A program made the translations under genes and the position numbers. DNA of 64,000 nt from Monocercomonoides exilis (Eukaryota > Preaxostyla > Oxymonadida > Polymastigidae), in the NCBI GenBank assembly GCA_001643675.2, contig LSRY02000057.1, positions 312,501 through 376,500 of the forward strand, given 5' to 3'. The notes under the pieces were generated by a model. That model saw only the letters and a program-made list of their open reading frames with translations, was not told where the DNA came from and did no database searches. Shown piece after piece: positions 1 through 11,270 of the stretch; the first letter of the stretch is position 1, and every line of letters starts with the position of its first letter.

Positions 1-1
1 C

Positions 2-3000
2 AACAGTGTGGCCATTCCTCTGTGCATTTATCTCCTTCCCACCCCAGAAGAAATCTTTGTGAGCAATATTGAGGTATCCAATCATTCGCACTGTGGAATT
101 GTCCAATTCCCTTGTTTAACAATGAAACATTCACTCACAAGACAAACAGGAACAAAGAAAATTATTGTGAATGGAATGATTTTGATGAGCGATGAATTGG
201 ACTTTACTGATCAAAAGCATGAAATCCGAGGAAATGATGAGCAGAGTGGTTGGACAGTCTCTGAAACAAGTGAAACATCCAATTTATCGATGATAACAGC
301 AAATGTTGAAACATTCTTGTCAAAGCTCATCGTCTCTATTCCTCCGTCTCTTTCACATTCAACTTTTATTTCTTCATCTTCACAACTGACTTTGTCTCAT
401 TGCTCTATTTCTCTTCAAAATTCTTTATTTGAATTGACATTTCTGTTCTTATCTGTTGAATCAGGGATCTTAAATGTTGATTCGTTCACTGCTTCATCAA
501 TCACTTTGAGTGGAAATCCATTGATCTCTTTGTGTGGAAGCAGCATAAATTCGGAGTTGATGAACACTCTGTGGTTGAACATGATGAATTGCACTTTCAC
601 AGAAATTGAAAGAGCAGAAGGAAGTGGAGGCTGCGTGAGCATTGACAACAGCGATGATGAAAATTCAAATGGTGAAATAAATATTGAAGAATGTGTATTT
701 GATGGATGCTCTGTGTTGGAAGATGAAAGCAGAGGAGGCGCAATCAACGCCCTGTTGAAAGGGAATACTCAATTGAACATTATTTCATGCACATTCACAG
801 AATGCACAGCACCAACTGGAGAAGAAGACAAGACAGGCTTTGGGGGAGGAATGACACTGAAGTTGATTGATGATCATTCTTCATTTGTGATCTCATCCCC
901 TGTTTTTGAGGCGGACAAGCCAAATGTTGCGAAATATGGAAATGACCTGTTTGTCGAATCATCCAACTTGACAAAGAGCATATCAAACACTTCACTTCCA
1001 TTTGTATCTGGGTATCTGGATGGTATTTCGTTAGATTCGATGAGAGGGTTTGATGGAGACGACACAACAAGTGCTATTCCATTGGTCTATTTCTGGAGAG
1101 CATTTGGTTCAGAGATATTTATCAGAGATGATGGAAAAGATGTTTGCACTTGCGGGTTCTCAGATTATCCTTGTTTATCAATTGATTATTCATTGGATCG
1201 ATTGCCTGAGGGAAATGAAAAGAATATTAACATCATTGGAAAAGCGATTCTTCAGAACTGTGTTGATCTTGGTGGAATTTCAATAAAACCAGATGATAAC
1301 AATAAGTGTGTTTTGGAATGTCACTCTTCGCTCGAAGGAGCAGAGGATGCAGCAATGAAGATTTCTGGAATTACCGATTTCGAGCTGATTGACTTTATTG
1401 TTCCATCATCATTTACAGGTGGAGTCAGTTATTTGATGTATGTTGGATCAAGTGAAGGATTGTTGACACTGAAAGACTGCTTATTCACAAAAAATGAAGA
1501 AAGCAGAGGAAAAATTACAAATTTTGGGCTGATCAAAGTAGATGGGGGCACAGTTGTATTGGAATTTGTATCAATGCAATCACTCTGCTTTTCAAAAGAT
1601 ATTATTTCTGTGCTATCAACTTCGAGTTTGAACATGAAAAATCTAACGATGAAGAATATTCAGCTTGAAGGAGCAAGCGGATTGAGCATTTCAAAGAGTT
1701 CAAGAAGAGAGAGAAATGAAGAGGAACAAGATGTTGTTATTGAGTGGAGTTCATTCGAAGAAGTCACCCAGAATGCGACTGATGATATTCCAGTCATTCG
1801 AAATGTGAATAATGATGAGCCATTGAAAATGGTAATACGAAACACAACGATGAAGAAGTGTGGTGGAACGAGGTGTGGAAAGGGAGGAGGGATGTTTTCT
1901 GTGTTGAATGAGGGAGGATGTTTTGACTGCTCATTTTGCACGATTTCCGAGTGCTTCTGCTCAACCACAGGAAGAGGTGGGTGGCTGTTTCTGGAATGCA
2001 CCTCAGCAGCTGAGCAGCTTCTGAATTTTGTGTTGTCAAATATCACGTTCAGAGACAACTCTGCATTCAGAGGAAGAGATGTGTATGTGAGATGCCACTC
2101 AATCGAAACACAGATAGTTGATGAGCAGTTCTTATTGGATTTCAGAGTGCCGTTTGTGAAGGAGCTTGCAATATGGGGCTGCACAACAGATTCTTTTGAA
2201 AGAGAAGAAGATCTTCTACTGAGGGTTGTGAAATACCAGAGTGAGACGATATTTGTGTCTTCAGCAACAGGCAACCACGGAGACAGCAAGCAATGTGGAG
2301 AGTTCAGTATGCCTTGTGAGTCGTTGAATCAGGGAGTGCAACACATCATTCCTTCATCGTATTCTCAGCTGTTGGTATCAGAGGAAACAGTCACGAACGG
2401 GGAATGCGAAGCAAAGGATGTGATTATCCACTCGTTGCAATCTCAGTCAGCTGCTTCGGTGCATCTGAACTCAACAATTAATATCAATGAGGGAAATCTC
2501 ATCACAACATCAGAGAATGTTCGGTTTGAGAGATTGAAATTCAACTTTGGTCAGTCGTTTTCTTATTCTGGAAGTTCAGTCATTCATGAAGCAAGTGGAC
2601 AGCTTTCTCTTTCATTTGTTGATTTCTCTTCTGATGGAGGGTCAAGCAACAATCAGCCTGTTGTTTTTCTTAATTCAACATTGCTGAGCATTGGAAATGG
2701 AATTCTTCATGTTGACAACTGTTCAATATCAATGCTTTCGTTCAAGAAGCCTTCATTTATGCTTTGTGGAGATGAGATATCATTGACAAATGTGAAAATG
2801 GATAATTTTGAAGCAATGGGGAATGTGTTTGTGATTGATGGATGCAAAAAAGTTGTGTTCAATGGAATTGATGCAGATGGAGTGAAATTGTCCGATGGCT
2901 GCATCTTTTCAATAAATGATTCAACTTCAGGAACAATTTCCATTGGAGGCTCCATATTCAACAACTGTTCAAGAAATTCAGAAGATGCTTCTGTTCTCTC

Positions 3001-5191
3001 GGCTTCTTCAACTTCTGCTCAAATAACTCTTTCTAATTGCTCGTGTTCAAACTGTAGTTCCATATCTGGCAAAGGGAGTGTTATGGAGATTGGAAATGCG
3101 AGGGATGCTTCGATGGATTTGTGCAGATTTATTGGAGTGCTTGTAAAAGAAAGTGAGAATGAGAGAAACAGCGATTTTGAAGAAATATGCAAATGGAATG
3201 GATCGCTTGTCTATTCGGCGAATTCTTCATTGGTGATGAAATATGTGACAATTTCGAATGCTTCATCGGGTGGATTGTCAGTGTCTGCAGGCGATGTGAC
3301 AATTGAGAAAGGAGAGTTTTTGAACAACAATCCATTCATTGAAAAATATCCATCAGTGAGAAGAAACATCATTTGCTCTGATTCTGCCTCATTGACCATT
3401 TCCAGCTTGAAAGGGGGAGATGGGGTAAAGGATAATTCTTCTCTTTGGATTCTGGATGATGGATGTGATTTGGGAGGGATAGCAGCAGAAAGGTCATCTC
3501 CTTTCTTCATTCCCAAATTGGAAGAGGTATCAATCAGTGAAAATGACAGAGATGTTGTAGTGAAATTCGAGGGATCACTTTTTGTGCCTTGTGACTTGTC
3601 ATTCAGACTTGTGTATAAAACAGGAGATGTGGAGTTGGTTGAGACATATCAGTTTGAGGAAGATGGGTTTGAATCGGAAACTGAAGTGATTGGAACAATC
3701 ACATCAAAAAATATTTCAAAGGTTGCAGATGAAACAGAGGTGTTTGTGACGATTCTGTTTGGAAAACAATTGGCTGCAACTTCTCCACAGATACTGAAGA
3801 ACAAAACAGAATCAAAGTCAAAAGGAGATGATAACGTGGCTGAAGGAGGAAAAGAAGGTAAATCGTATTGGTTGTTGATAGTGATCTTCATGGCATTTAT
3901 TCTTCTTATCATTCTGATTATTGCAGTTATTTCAACAATCAGATGGAGAAAGGCAAAGAATGAGAATAAAGATCTGAGAGAGATTGTGAATGATACAGTG
4001 AAGAAAGATCCAAAACTGATTGAGATGGTGACGATGGAGATGTCTCCTGAGGAGCAGTGGAGGAGAGCTGAAAGAGAGGCAGAGAAGAAGAATGAAGAGA
4101 GGATGAAGAAGAGGGTGTATGATACGAATATGCAACATTCTGAGTCTTCAGAGCATCTTCTCTCTGAGAGTGGATCGACCGAATACATATTGGGAAAAGA
4201 TTCAGACAAGATTCCAGATTGGATACTGGAGAAGGTTGATGATGAGGAAAAGATAAGGAAGAGAACACCATCTCCATCAATTTCTTCTACTTGTTCAACT
4301 GATTCAGATTCAACATTTGTTCGAGGAGAAGATCTGTGTCCAACAACTTCATCGATGTCGAATCTGGTGGATGCAATGGCCTGTTCATCACCACATGAGA
4401 AGCTGATTGTGGATCTGAGGGATTCACTGTTCATGCTGCTGCATGGGAAAAATGAGAAAAAAGAGATGGAGATTGGAAGTCTTCAAGAGAGAGAAATGAC
4501 AGCTGCCCAGATCCTGTTCTGGGTGACTAATCTCGCCCTCCACTCCTTTGATGAAATGGAAAATTCTCTTCAGTCACTTGCCAATCTCAGTCCTCATATT
4601 GTTCTTTTCTCCGAACACATGGTCATCTGCATTGTGATGCATTCAGACTTATTGTCCGATGATAGTTCAGATTCATCATCCATCTCTTCATCAACAGTTG
4701 TGACATCTACCAGTGGCAATGATGACGAAGACTCTCTGCCCTCATCCGCCTTTGAGGATGAAGATGATTTCAAAAAAGAGTGCATGAGGTGGAAGGCACC
4801 AGAACTGCTGGTGAACAAGAAGATGGGAGCAACAAAGGAATCTGTGGCGTTTTCGATTGGGATGATGTTGTGGGAGTGCTTGACCCTTCAAATCCCGTTT
4901 GGGGGGTATGAGGCAGAGGTGGCTGGGCAGAAGATAGTGAATGGGGAGAGACCGAATTTCGAAAGCATCAGCACATCCTCGATGGAGAATATTGCCAAGT
5001 GTTGTTTGTCAGGGTGTGCCTCACAGCGACTGACTTTGGCTTTGTTGAAGCGCGAGTTCATCCAGCGCTTCCCACCAGATGCTGCTGTGCTCACAATGAC
5101 AGATGCTGTTGAATGCTACAGTGGGTGTGATGGGGAGAGTGAGCGACGCAGAGACTCAGGAAGCAGAGGGGAACAGGAAAGCATGAGCTAG
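2..5191 (+). CDS. Beta-helix repeat, single-pass membrane protein with C-terminal pseudokinase (5' end outside window)
   Basis: The frame is open from the first base (codons from position 2) to TAG at 5189-5191, giving at least 1729 residues, so the true start lies upstream. The ectodomain has three repeat units of about 350-380 residues. Each is opened by a Cys-Gly-x4-Pro-Cys motif, coded from nt 92, 1151 and 2294. Each is followed by Ser/Thr/Asn/Cys-rich short strands (N-C-[ST]-F type) typical of right-handed parallel beta-helix (pectin-lyase-like) proteins. One hydrophobic segment (nt about 3868-3942) is followed by a basic, charged juxtamembrane stretch. The C-terminus (nt about 4400-5080) resembles a kinase: it has the R-W-x-A-P-E-L block near nt 4788 and the following S-I-G-M-x-L-W-E helix. 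No VAIK lysine, HRD or DFG motif is present, so I call it a pseudokinase. The layout suggests a surface receptor or adhesin with a cytoplasmic docking domain; the ligand is unknown. This gene type is multicopy in Monocercomonoides-like genomes (knowledge, not tested). Confidence 0.85.
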   Translation, partial: NSVAIPLCIYLLPTPEEIFVSNIEVSNHSHCGIVQFPCLTMKHSLTRQTGTKKIIVNGMILMSDELDFTDQKHEIRGNDEQSGWTVSETSETSNLSMITANVETFLSKLIVSIPPSLSHSTFISSSSQLTLSHCSISLQNSLFELTFLFLSVESGILNVDSFTASSITLSGNPLISLCGSSINSELMNTLWLNMMNCTFTEIERAEGSGGCVSIDNSDDENSNGEINIEECVFDGCSVLEDESRGGAINALLKGNTQLNIISCTFTECTAPTGEEDKTGFGGGMTLKLIDDHSSFVISSPVFEADKPNVAKYGNDLFVESSNLTKSISNTSLPFVSGYLDGISLDSMRGFDGDDTTSAIPLVYFWRAFGSEIFIRDDGKDVCTCGFSDYPCLSIDYSLDRLPEGNEKNINIIGKAILQNCVDLGGISIKPDDNNKCVLECHSSLEGAEDAAMKISGITDFELIDFIVPSSFTGGVSYLMYVGSSEGLLTLKDCLFTKNEESRGKITNFGLIKVDGGTVVLEFVSMQSLCFSKDIISVLSTSSLNMKNLTMKNIQLEGASGLSISKSSRRERNEEEQDVVIEWSSFEEVTQNATDDIPVIRNVNNDEPLKMVIRNTTMKKCGGTRCGKGGGMFSVLNEGGCFDCSFCTISECFCSTTGRGGWLFLECTSAAEQLLNFVLSNITFRDNSAFRGRDVYVRCHSIETQIVDEQFLLDFRVPFVKELAIWGCTTDSFEREEDLLLRVVKYQSETIFVSSATGNHGDSKQCGEFSMPCESLNQGVQHIIPSSYSQLLVSEETVTNGECEAKDVIIHSLQSQSAASVHLNSTININEGNLITTSENVRFERLKFNFGQSFSYSGSSVIHEASGQLSLSFVDFSSDGGSSNNQPVVFLNSTLLSIGNGILHVDNCSISMLSFKKPSFMLCGDEISLTNVKMDNFEAMGNVFVIDGCKKVVFNGIDADGVKLSDGCIFSINDSTSGTISIGGSIFNNCSRNSEDASVLSASSTSAQITLSNCSCSNCSSISGKGSVMEIGNARDASMDLCRFIGVLVKESENERNSDFEEICKWNGSLVYSANSSLVMKYVTISNASSGGLSVSAGDVTIEKGEFLNNNPFIEKYPSVRRNIICSDSASLTISSLKGGDGVKDNSSLWILDDGCDLGGIAAERSSPFFIPKLEEVSISENDRDVVVKFEGSLFVPCDLSFRLVYKTGDVELVETYQFEEDGFESETEVIGTITSKNISKVADETEVFVTILFGKQLAATSPQILKNKTESKSKGDDNVAEGGKEGKSYWLLIVIFMAFILLIILIIAVISTIRWRKAKNENKDLREIVNDTVKKDPKLIEMVTMEMSPEEQWRRAEREAEKKNEERMKKRVYDTNMQHSESSEHLLSESGSTEYILGKDSDKIPDWILEKVDDEEKIRKRTPSPSISSTCSTDSDSTFVRGEDLCPTTSSMSNLVDAMACSSPHEKLIVDLRDSLFMLLHGKNEKKEMEIGSLQEREMTAAQILFWVTNLALHSFDEMENSLQSLANLSPHIVLFSEHMVICIVMHSDLLSDDSSDSSSISSSTVVTSTSGNDDEDSLPSSAFEDEDDFKKECMRWKAPELLVNKKMGATKESVAFSIGMMLWECLTLQIPFGGYEAEVAGQKIVNGERPNFESISTSSMENIAKCCLSGCASQRLTLALLKREFIQRFPPDAAVLTMTDAVECYSGCDGESERRRDSGSRGEQESMS

Positions 5192-7029
5192 TGGTGAAAA
5201 TAGCGGTGATCATTAGCTTTGTCTTTTCTTCACCCTTTTCACATTGCATTTGAGAAGAAAGATAATGATATCAATATATTTCTCTACACTCTTGTATTCT
5301 TCAAACAAACTGTTCAGCTGTTCAGATGTTGAGTCAATTGTCTCTTTGAAGGAGCATCCGGTCAAAAACTCACTTAATCACTCACGTTGGCAAATTGAAG
5401 CCATGATATTTCTCATTCAAAGAGCGATGTTTGATTGTTATTGATGAATAAATTAACATTTTTGGAGACTTGCGAAAAAATGAAGTTCAACGGGCTTTAT
5501 GAACACAACTAGCATTGAGGTGAAAGAAGAATTCTTATTGTTTGTTTTTTGTGTGGTAGAAGATTGAATTTTTGAGTTTTCAGCTGGCTCCGTCATTTGC
5601 ACATGATTTTCAATGCAGGTGATTGGATCTTTGCTGTTTTTTTGGAAAATACTTCCTTGAAGAAACTGCCATTTGAGGATTATTTCACAAGCTGCCACAT
5701 TTTTGCTTTTCTTTCAAACAAAAGAATTCTATTGATGATAAAGATATTTTGTGTTTGTTTGACCAATATCGATTTTGAAGTGGAGTATTTTCAGTTGTTT
5801 TCTTTGAACTTGTTTTTCATTTTTGCATTTGCAACTCTGACTTTTTTTAGATTCAGTTGCTTTATTCGGTGACAAATTTAGTTGTAATCGTTATCTTTAA
5901 TTTTTTTTATTTCTTTCACCATTTGCTTTTGTTCTTTTTTGTTCAAAGAATGATCTTCGAAATGGCTTTCATCTGCTTTTGTTTTCGTTCTTTGTTTTTT
6001 GAGACAGAAAACCTTTTTTCATTATTTATTGTTCATCACATGTGTATCCATTCCTGTAACTCCTTCAATAATTGTAACTCAATTCTTTTTTGTTTCATAC
6101 TCATTTTATTTTTGTATCATCCACTTTGTTTTTGGAAAATGAATTATCATTTTTCCACATTTCACAACAAATGATGAAGCATTTCGTTTAATGATTTAAC
6201 AAGAATATTTCAACGAACAGACAGATTCTGATAATATTCATAAGATCTGAGAAACAAATGATTATCATTATATCCTCAGACATCTGTTCAGTGACAATCC
6301 AAAGAATCATCCAATGAAATCCCATATTGACTTTACGCCTGAAAAGCGAAAAATGAGACAATGAATATTTTGAAGTTTTTGATGTTATTCAGTTGTTTTT
6401 TGGCTTTTTGATGGATAAAGATAAACAAGTTGGTTATGGTCTTATTTCGAAATTTCATTCACCAAAAATTGTACTGTTTTGTTTAAAAAAAGCAATTTAA
6501 AATCGAAAAATTGTAAATTTTATTCAAGAAGAAAACAATTTGTGTTTTGGTCTTCAGATTCTCATAATTTAATGCGATCATTATTGAGTCAAATTTTTTC
6601 TGTTTCAACGTTCTGTTTAAGAATTCACTTTCATTTAGTGTGATTTATTTATCCGGGCATTTTATTTTTTTGTTGATAGAAAAATGAATATTTTCCCACA
6701 AATTACATGTTGAAATTTTAAAAAAAATGCAACAATCAATAGGAAATATTGCCCATTAATTCACTCTTTAGAATTTTTCTGGGATTTCTTCGTTCATTAT
6801 CATCTTCAAAATCATCATCTTTAAAAATTTGAGATTTGGATATTTTTCTGTTTTTCGGTTTCTCTTCAGTGAATAAATCTTTTTTAATTTTTTCTTCCTA
6901 AAAATTATCGTATTTTTGTTAGTTTTTCTTTTTTTTAAACATTTTATTAATTCATCTGAAAATGCTCATCAAAAATTATTTCCCCCATGGAAAGTGAACC
7001 TAGGGATTTTTTTTTCAGTTGAACAAAGG
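5192..7029. other. AT-rich stretch with no recognisable gene
   Basis: Only short unrelated ORFs (up to about 105 codons) rich in Phe, Leu and Lys occur here, in T-rich DNA with no motif I can place. The first hundred bases presumably hold the 3' UTR of the beta-helix gene. I see no RNA gene or repeat. Confidence 0.6.
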
Positions 7030-7730
7030 AGTGTCAGGTGACTTCACTAATACAGAATTGGATTGTCAAGACAGTACGCCGCTCTTTTCAAATGCAGAAT
7101 GAATTGTCGAAGGAAGTTAAGTAGTTTGCAAAGCCTGTGGCAAGGCATTTGCAATTGATTTTCGTCGAAGTGAGATCGAAGAAGATGATGGAATGACATT
7201 GTTTGATTAGAAACATTTTTTGAACTCAGCAAAAACTCCGCAGTCAAGTGGATGTTGAAAATGAGTGCTGTTTTCAATAAATGCAACTATGTCAATTGAT
7301 GCATCTGCAAATTTTTGCAACAGATCTGGCTGTGCTCTTGAAGGATGAGTATGCAAGAGAAGCAAGCATCTATCTTCGTTTATTTACTGCAATTTTCATC
7401 TTTGGACAATTCCAGACAGTAGAATCTCTTCAGCATAGCGAGCAAGCAATGCATCAGTCATCCATCCATCATTGCCTGCCCAGGCGTGAAGATGCTGGCT
7501 GAGCAAGACCTTCATTTCTTGTGGTAGTCTTTTGGAAGGACAAAGATCAAGGCTTGGTAGAGAATAACCATCAGCTGCAACTGCTATAACATGAGTGAAG
7601 CTTGGAATGTTAAATGGAGCTTTTGATAACAAACTGGAACGCCTGAAGGATGAACGGTAAGATTTTTAATAGAGAAAAAGTGGCAAAAAGAGGATCCGTA
7701 GGTTTTGAAGATGAGTGAAGAAGTGTGCTT
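7030..7730 (-). pseudogene. DDE_1 (pogo/Tigger-like) transposase fossil
   Basis: Read on the minus strand, three shifting frames together resemble the catalytic domain of DDE_1 superfamily transposases. The order is as expected: a V-x-H-P-x-G-x-P segment near 7650; then T-H-V-I-A-V-A-A-D-G and L-P-S (about 7600-7540); then A-W-A-G-N-D-G-W-M-T (about 7480-7460), the usual G-W-M-T block; then H-P-S-R followed by H-F-Q-H-P-L-D-C-G-V-F (about 7330-7220), matching the Q-P-L-D-x-G-x-F signature. Stops and frame changes interrupt it (for example just after the F-K-K-C-F segment), so it cannot be functional. The N-terminal helix-turn-helix part is not recognised. It is the probable relative of whatever mobilised the TA-flanked element at 11.3-11.5 kb. 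Confidence 0.7.
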
Positions 7731-9596
7731 GTAAAAGTCATTAAGTGATTGAAGAAGTGAGAAGAAAGGTTGAAGAAACTGTTTGTTTGATACCGATAAT
7801 TGTTGAATATAAACTTTATGAGGAATCGATATTTTGAGATCTGGATTTCGTTCAATAAACGAATATTGAGTTTAATCTGTAATTTTGACTTCCTGATTTT
7901 TTTCTTCTCCATTTCTAATTTTTCTATCAGTCAGAACAGATTCCATCTTTTATTGTTTTTGGTTATTAGTATTTATAAGAATGGTAATAATGATACAAAC
8001 CAATCTTTTTGTTTGAGTAACAGTATAACTTGCTCCTGACAAACATTCAATTCTGATGACTCTTGCAATCACTTATTATTTTCTTTTGTTAACAGCTCTG
8101 AACGACCAACTTTTTTCATAAATGTTATTTTTTTTTCGAGATATGTCTATATTTTTATGAAAAGTGACATCATATCAGAAAACTGACATATGGAAGTTAG
8201 TTCAAAACCACTTCGTTTCCATTATTCTTATGAAAAATGAAATAATTCACTTATTTGTTTACCCTGTGTGACGAAATGACTTCTTACTCGAAATTTTTCT
8301 TTTCTGACGGACTTAACGAAAATTTTAACGTCAGTAGTCAATTATTGATATTTCAGAAGCAATTAAACAAAAAGGAATTGTCAACTTTATGCATTTCATT
8401 TTCATATTATTTTTTTGCATTTTTTAAAATTCACTCTCACATTGTTTTATTTTTTTATTCAAAATTCAAAAAAAAAATATATTTTTTATATCAATGGGAT
8501 ACTGACGAAAAGGCAAAAAAGGTATTTCAGATCGTCATTGACGGTCATGCCTGTTATGCCAAGTCATAGTCTCCATGACTTAATCAAAAAAGCAAATTTT
8601 TTCTCTTTGGTAAAAGAGTTGCATTTATCTTTGTTTCCAATCAAATGGTTTGAGATATAAAGAATATTTTGAGCTTTTATCAAGATAATATTGCAGAAAT
8701 CAAAATAGATTGTCTATTACGAAGAACAAAAGAAGAAAAATATAACAACAAAAAAATCGATGATTCAATCAGCTCGAAGTTTCATTAATAAATGGTTTGT
8801 TTGTTCAAATGAAGTGATTTACACGAACTGGTTTTTAGAAGTTAATAAAGAACATCATATTACGCATTTCATGTCTTCAGAAAATTCGCTCCTCGTTGTT
8901 TGTTTTCGTCTCTTCGTTTCATAAGCAAATATATTGAAGATTCAACTTCGACAAACTAATCTTCATGGAATATTGATTTCGAATTTTTCGTTCAACCATT
9001 TCTTCTAACAGTGCAAATAAGCATTTATTTATTTCATCAACAGACATGAAACACCAATCTTCTTCATCTTTGTCATCCGAAAAAATGGTCATTATATCTC
9101 TAAAATTCCAGCTGAACAACCGACTTATGAATTTTTCACTGAATGCAATTTGACAGAAGCAATTTCTTTGAATGATGCTAATGCTCATAAAAATGTTGTT
9201 GAAAATAATGAAATGGAAAAATTGAAATTTATCGAACATTTTTTTGAAGCGCACGAATCGAATGGAGATTAGCAATATGTGCCTTCATAGCTTTCTGGAG
9301 CTTTTTCTCTCTTTGCATGGCAGCAAGTTAGGTTTATATGATCACTTGAATGCATCAAATATATGAAGATGAAAGGCACTGAATGATTGTTGGCTGTTGA
9401 TTAATAGAAGATAATAACATTTTTTATAAAATATTTAAACCATGCACTTGATAATTATAATTCTTTGAACCATATAACATCATATCGAAAGAAAATATTA
9501 TTACAAATAATTAGAGACTGTTTATTTTTGTTGCTATTCAGATAAAACGAAATGAATAAAGAATTAACCTCAAAAATTGTTAAATAAACAATATGT
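7731..9596. other. AT-rich stretch; possible further transposase debris at 8919-9275 (-)
   Basis: Mostly A/T-rich DNA without coding character. One minus-strand ORF (8919-9275, 118 codons) has an F-I-S-R-L-F segment followed by M-S-V-D-E-I-N and an acidic helix. This resembles the linker between the helix-turn-helix and catalytic domains of pogo-type transposases, and it lies upstream of the DDE fossil in the same orientation. That similarity is weak and may be chance. Nothing else is supported. Confidence 0.3.
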
Positions 9597-9599
9597 TCA

Positions 9600-11130
9600 C
9601 CAAGTGGCTTTTGTTAACAACGAAATCGCAGAGAGTTGGAGAAGTTGAGGGTGAGAGAGTTTGTGAAGAAAGTGAGGTGGAAGATGCTTTGGCTGTTGAG
9701 GGCGAGACTGGTGATTGCTGTGTGATTGAGAGCGAGGGAGCCAGCAGTGAGGAAGAAGAGGGGAGTTTTTATTGTTATGGAGGTTGTTCCGGTGATGGTG
9801 GTTGTGTTGAGTTTGAGGGAAGGGTAGTTTTCGGAGAGGTGAAAGAGGATGGGGGTGATTTGATTTGTGGAGTTGTGGACGATGGAGAGGGCAGGGACTG
9901 TGAGAGAGCCCTGTGTTTGCTGGAAGAGGGCAGACGAGGCAGACGGATCTGGTGAAGATGATGATGAGGGAGAGGAAGAAGTTATTGGCTGAGGAATGCA
10001 AATGGATGCGATAGTGTTGGAAGTTGTTCCATTTACTGCAATTTTAGTATTTGTGAAATAGATCGTGAGAGTCTGAGCTGGAGTGAAAGTTGAGAGGAAG
10101 ATAGAAAGGGAGGCGATTTAGAGGTGGATGAAGCCGTTGAGGGCATCCTCTATTATGGCGCATGGCATTTGCTGTGTTTTTCCACAGCCTCCAGCATCTG
10201 TTCCGCCGTTGCTAACTAATTTGTTCGAAGGGATAAGAAGAAGCCAACTGTTGCACACATCGTTCGTTGCTGTTCCTGCATTCCATTCTCTGTTTGTCGG
10301 TGTTGTTGAAATACACTTTCTGAATGGAGATTGAGTGATGTTGCATTCATTGAAAAACACATCAATCCCCCTTCCATTTTTTGCAGAGTTTCCATCAAAG
10401 AAACAGAATGTGATGAATTCCATTTCATTCATCCAAGAGTGAGTTCTATCAAAGAATATTCCTACTGCACCTTAAGTGGAAGAAGAGTTCTATTAACAAT
10501 TTATAAACTGGCAATTATTTACCAAAAATTGGCTCGGTTTGTTGATTGAATGATAATGAAATGTGAGAGAACAAGCTGAGTCTCCATCAGAATTTGAAAT
10601 ACACTTTCATTTTGTGAATAAGAATTGATCGTTTGAAGAAAAATCACCAATATAAAAGAACCATGCAGTTCCAATTGTGCTTATGATTTTCAACTTTCCA
10701 CTCTATCATCTGAAAATGAAAAAAACGGAAGATGATTGCCGACCATCCATATCAATTGCTCTTCCATTTTGTGCTGAACAGTTTGTGAAATTGGATTTTG
10801 CAATATTCTCATTCTGGAAACTGTTACTATATTAAACTCCACCATTTGTTCCATCTGTGGAACATTTGTTGAACGAGCAAGATGTGATTGAGAGATTTGC
10901 ATTCAAGTTAGCAACATAAAGTGTTCCGCCCCAATCACTTCCGCGATATGAGTCGTTTCATTCACACTATTCAAAGAGATTGCCATTCAAGTCAGAAAAA
11001 GACAATCGACTTAATTTCTCTCTGTGAATTTCAGTTCCTCCATACACGATATGAGCATATTGTGAAGAGTTTGTTTGAAACATGAAGTTTTTTGTTCCGA
11101 AAAGAATGAAGAATCGATTAAGATGTGTGT
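9600..11130 (-). pseudogene. Decayed beta-helix surface-protein gene
   Basis: On the minus strand, shifting frames carry the family hallmarks. From 5' to 3' these are an S-I-T-S-C-S-F-N-K-C strand motif (about 10890), an I-T-F-C-F-F-D-G-N-S-A-K-N-G segment (about 10400), then C-G-K-T-Q-Q-M-P-C (about 10160), which is the Cys-Gly...Pro-Cys repeat opener of the intact gene at the left edge. From about 10090 to 9610 a frame continues with L-F-Q-Q-T-Q-G-S-L-T-V and N-Q-I-T-P-I-L-F-H-L. Stops occur near 10970, 10820 and 10110, and the frame changes several times. No start, signal peptide, membrane helix or kinase-like end remains. The 3' part is closely similar to the plus-strand fragment at 16965-17293. 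Confidence 0.75.
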
Positions 11131-11270
11131 GATCTCTTTCATAAATGCATTTCTATTGAATACGAAATTGAAATCGATAAATGGGACATGTGAAAAAAAA
11201 ATATAAAAACTGCAAACTTTTATAAATAATATTCAAAAAATCTCAATTATTTATAAAAAGCAAGCACATA

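Noticed and set aside
6965-6990. TTTCCCCCATGG as a terminal repeat of the DDE transposon
   Set aside because: It points away from the transposase fossil (it would be the right end of an element lying to its left), and no matching left end is visible.
9593-9955. 120-codon + strand ORF
   Set aside because: Lies opposite the beta-helix fossil, whose minus-strand frame has the family motifs; the + frame has none.
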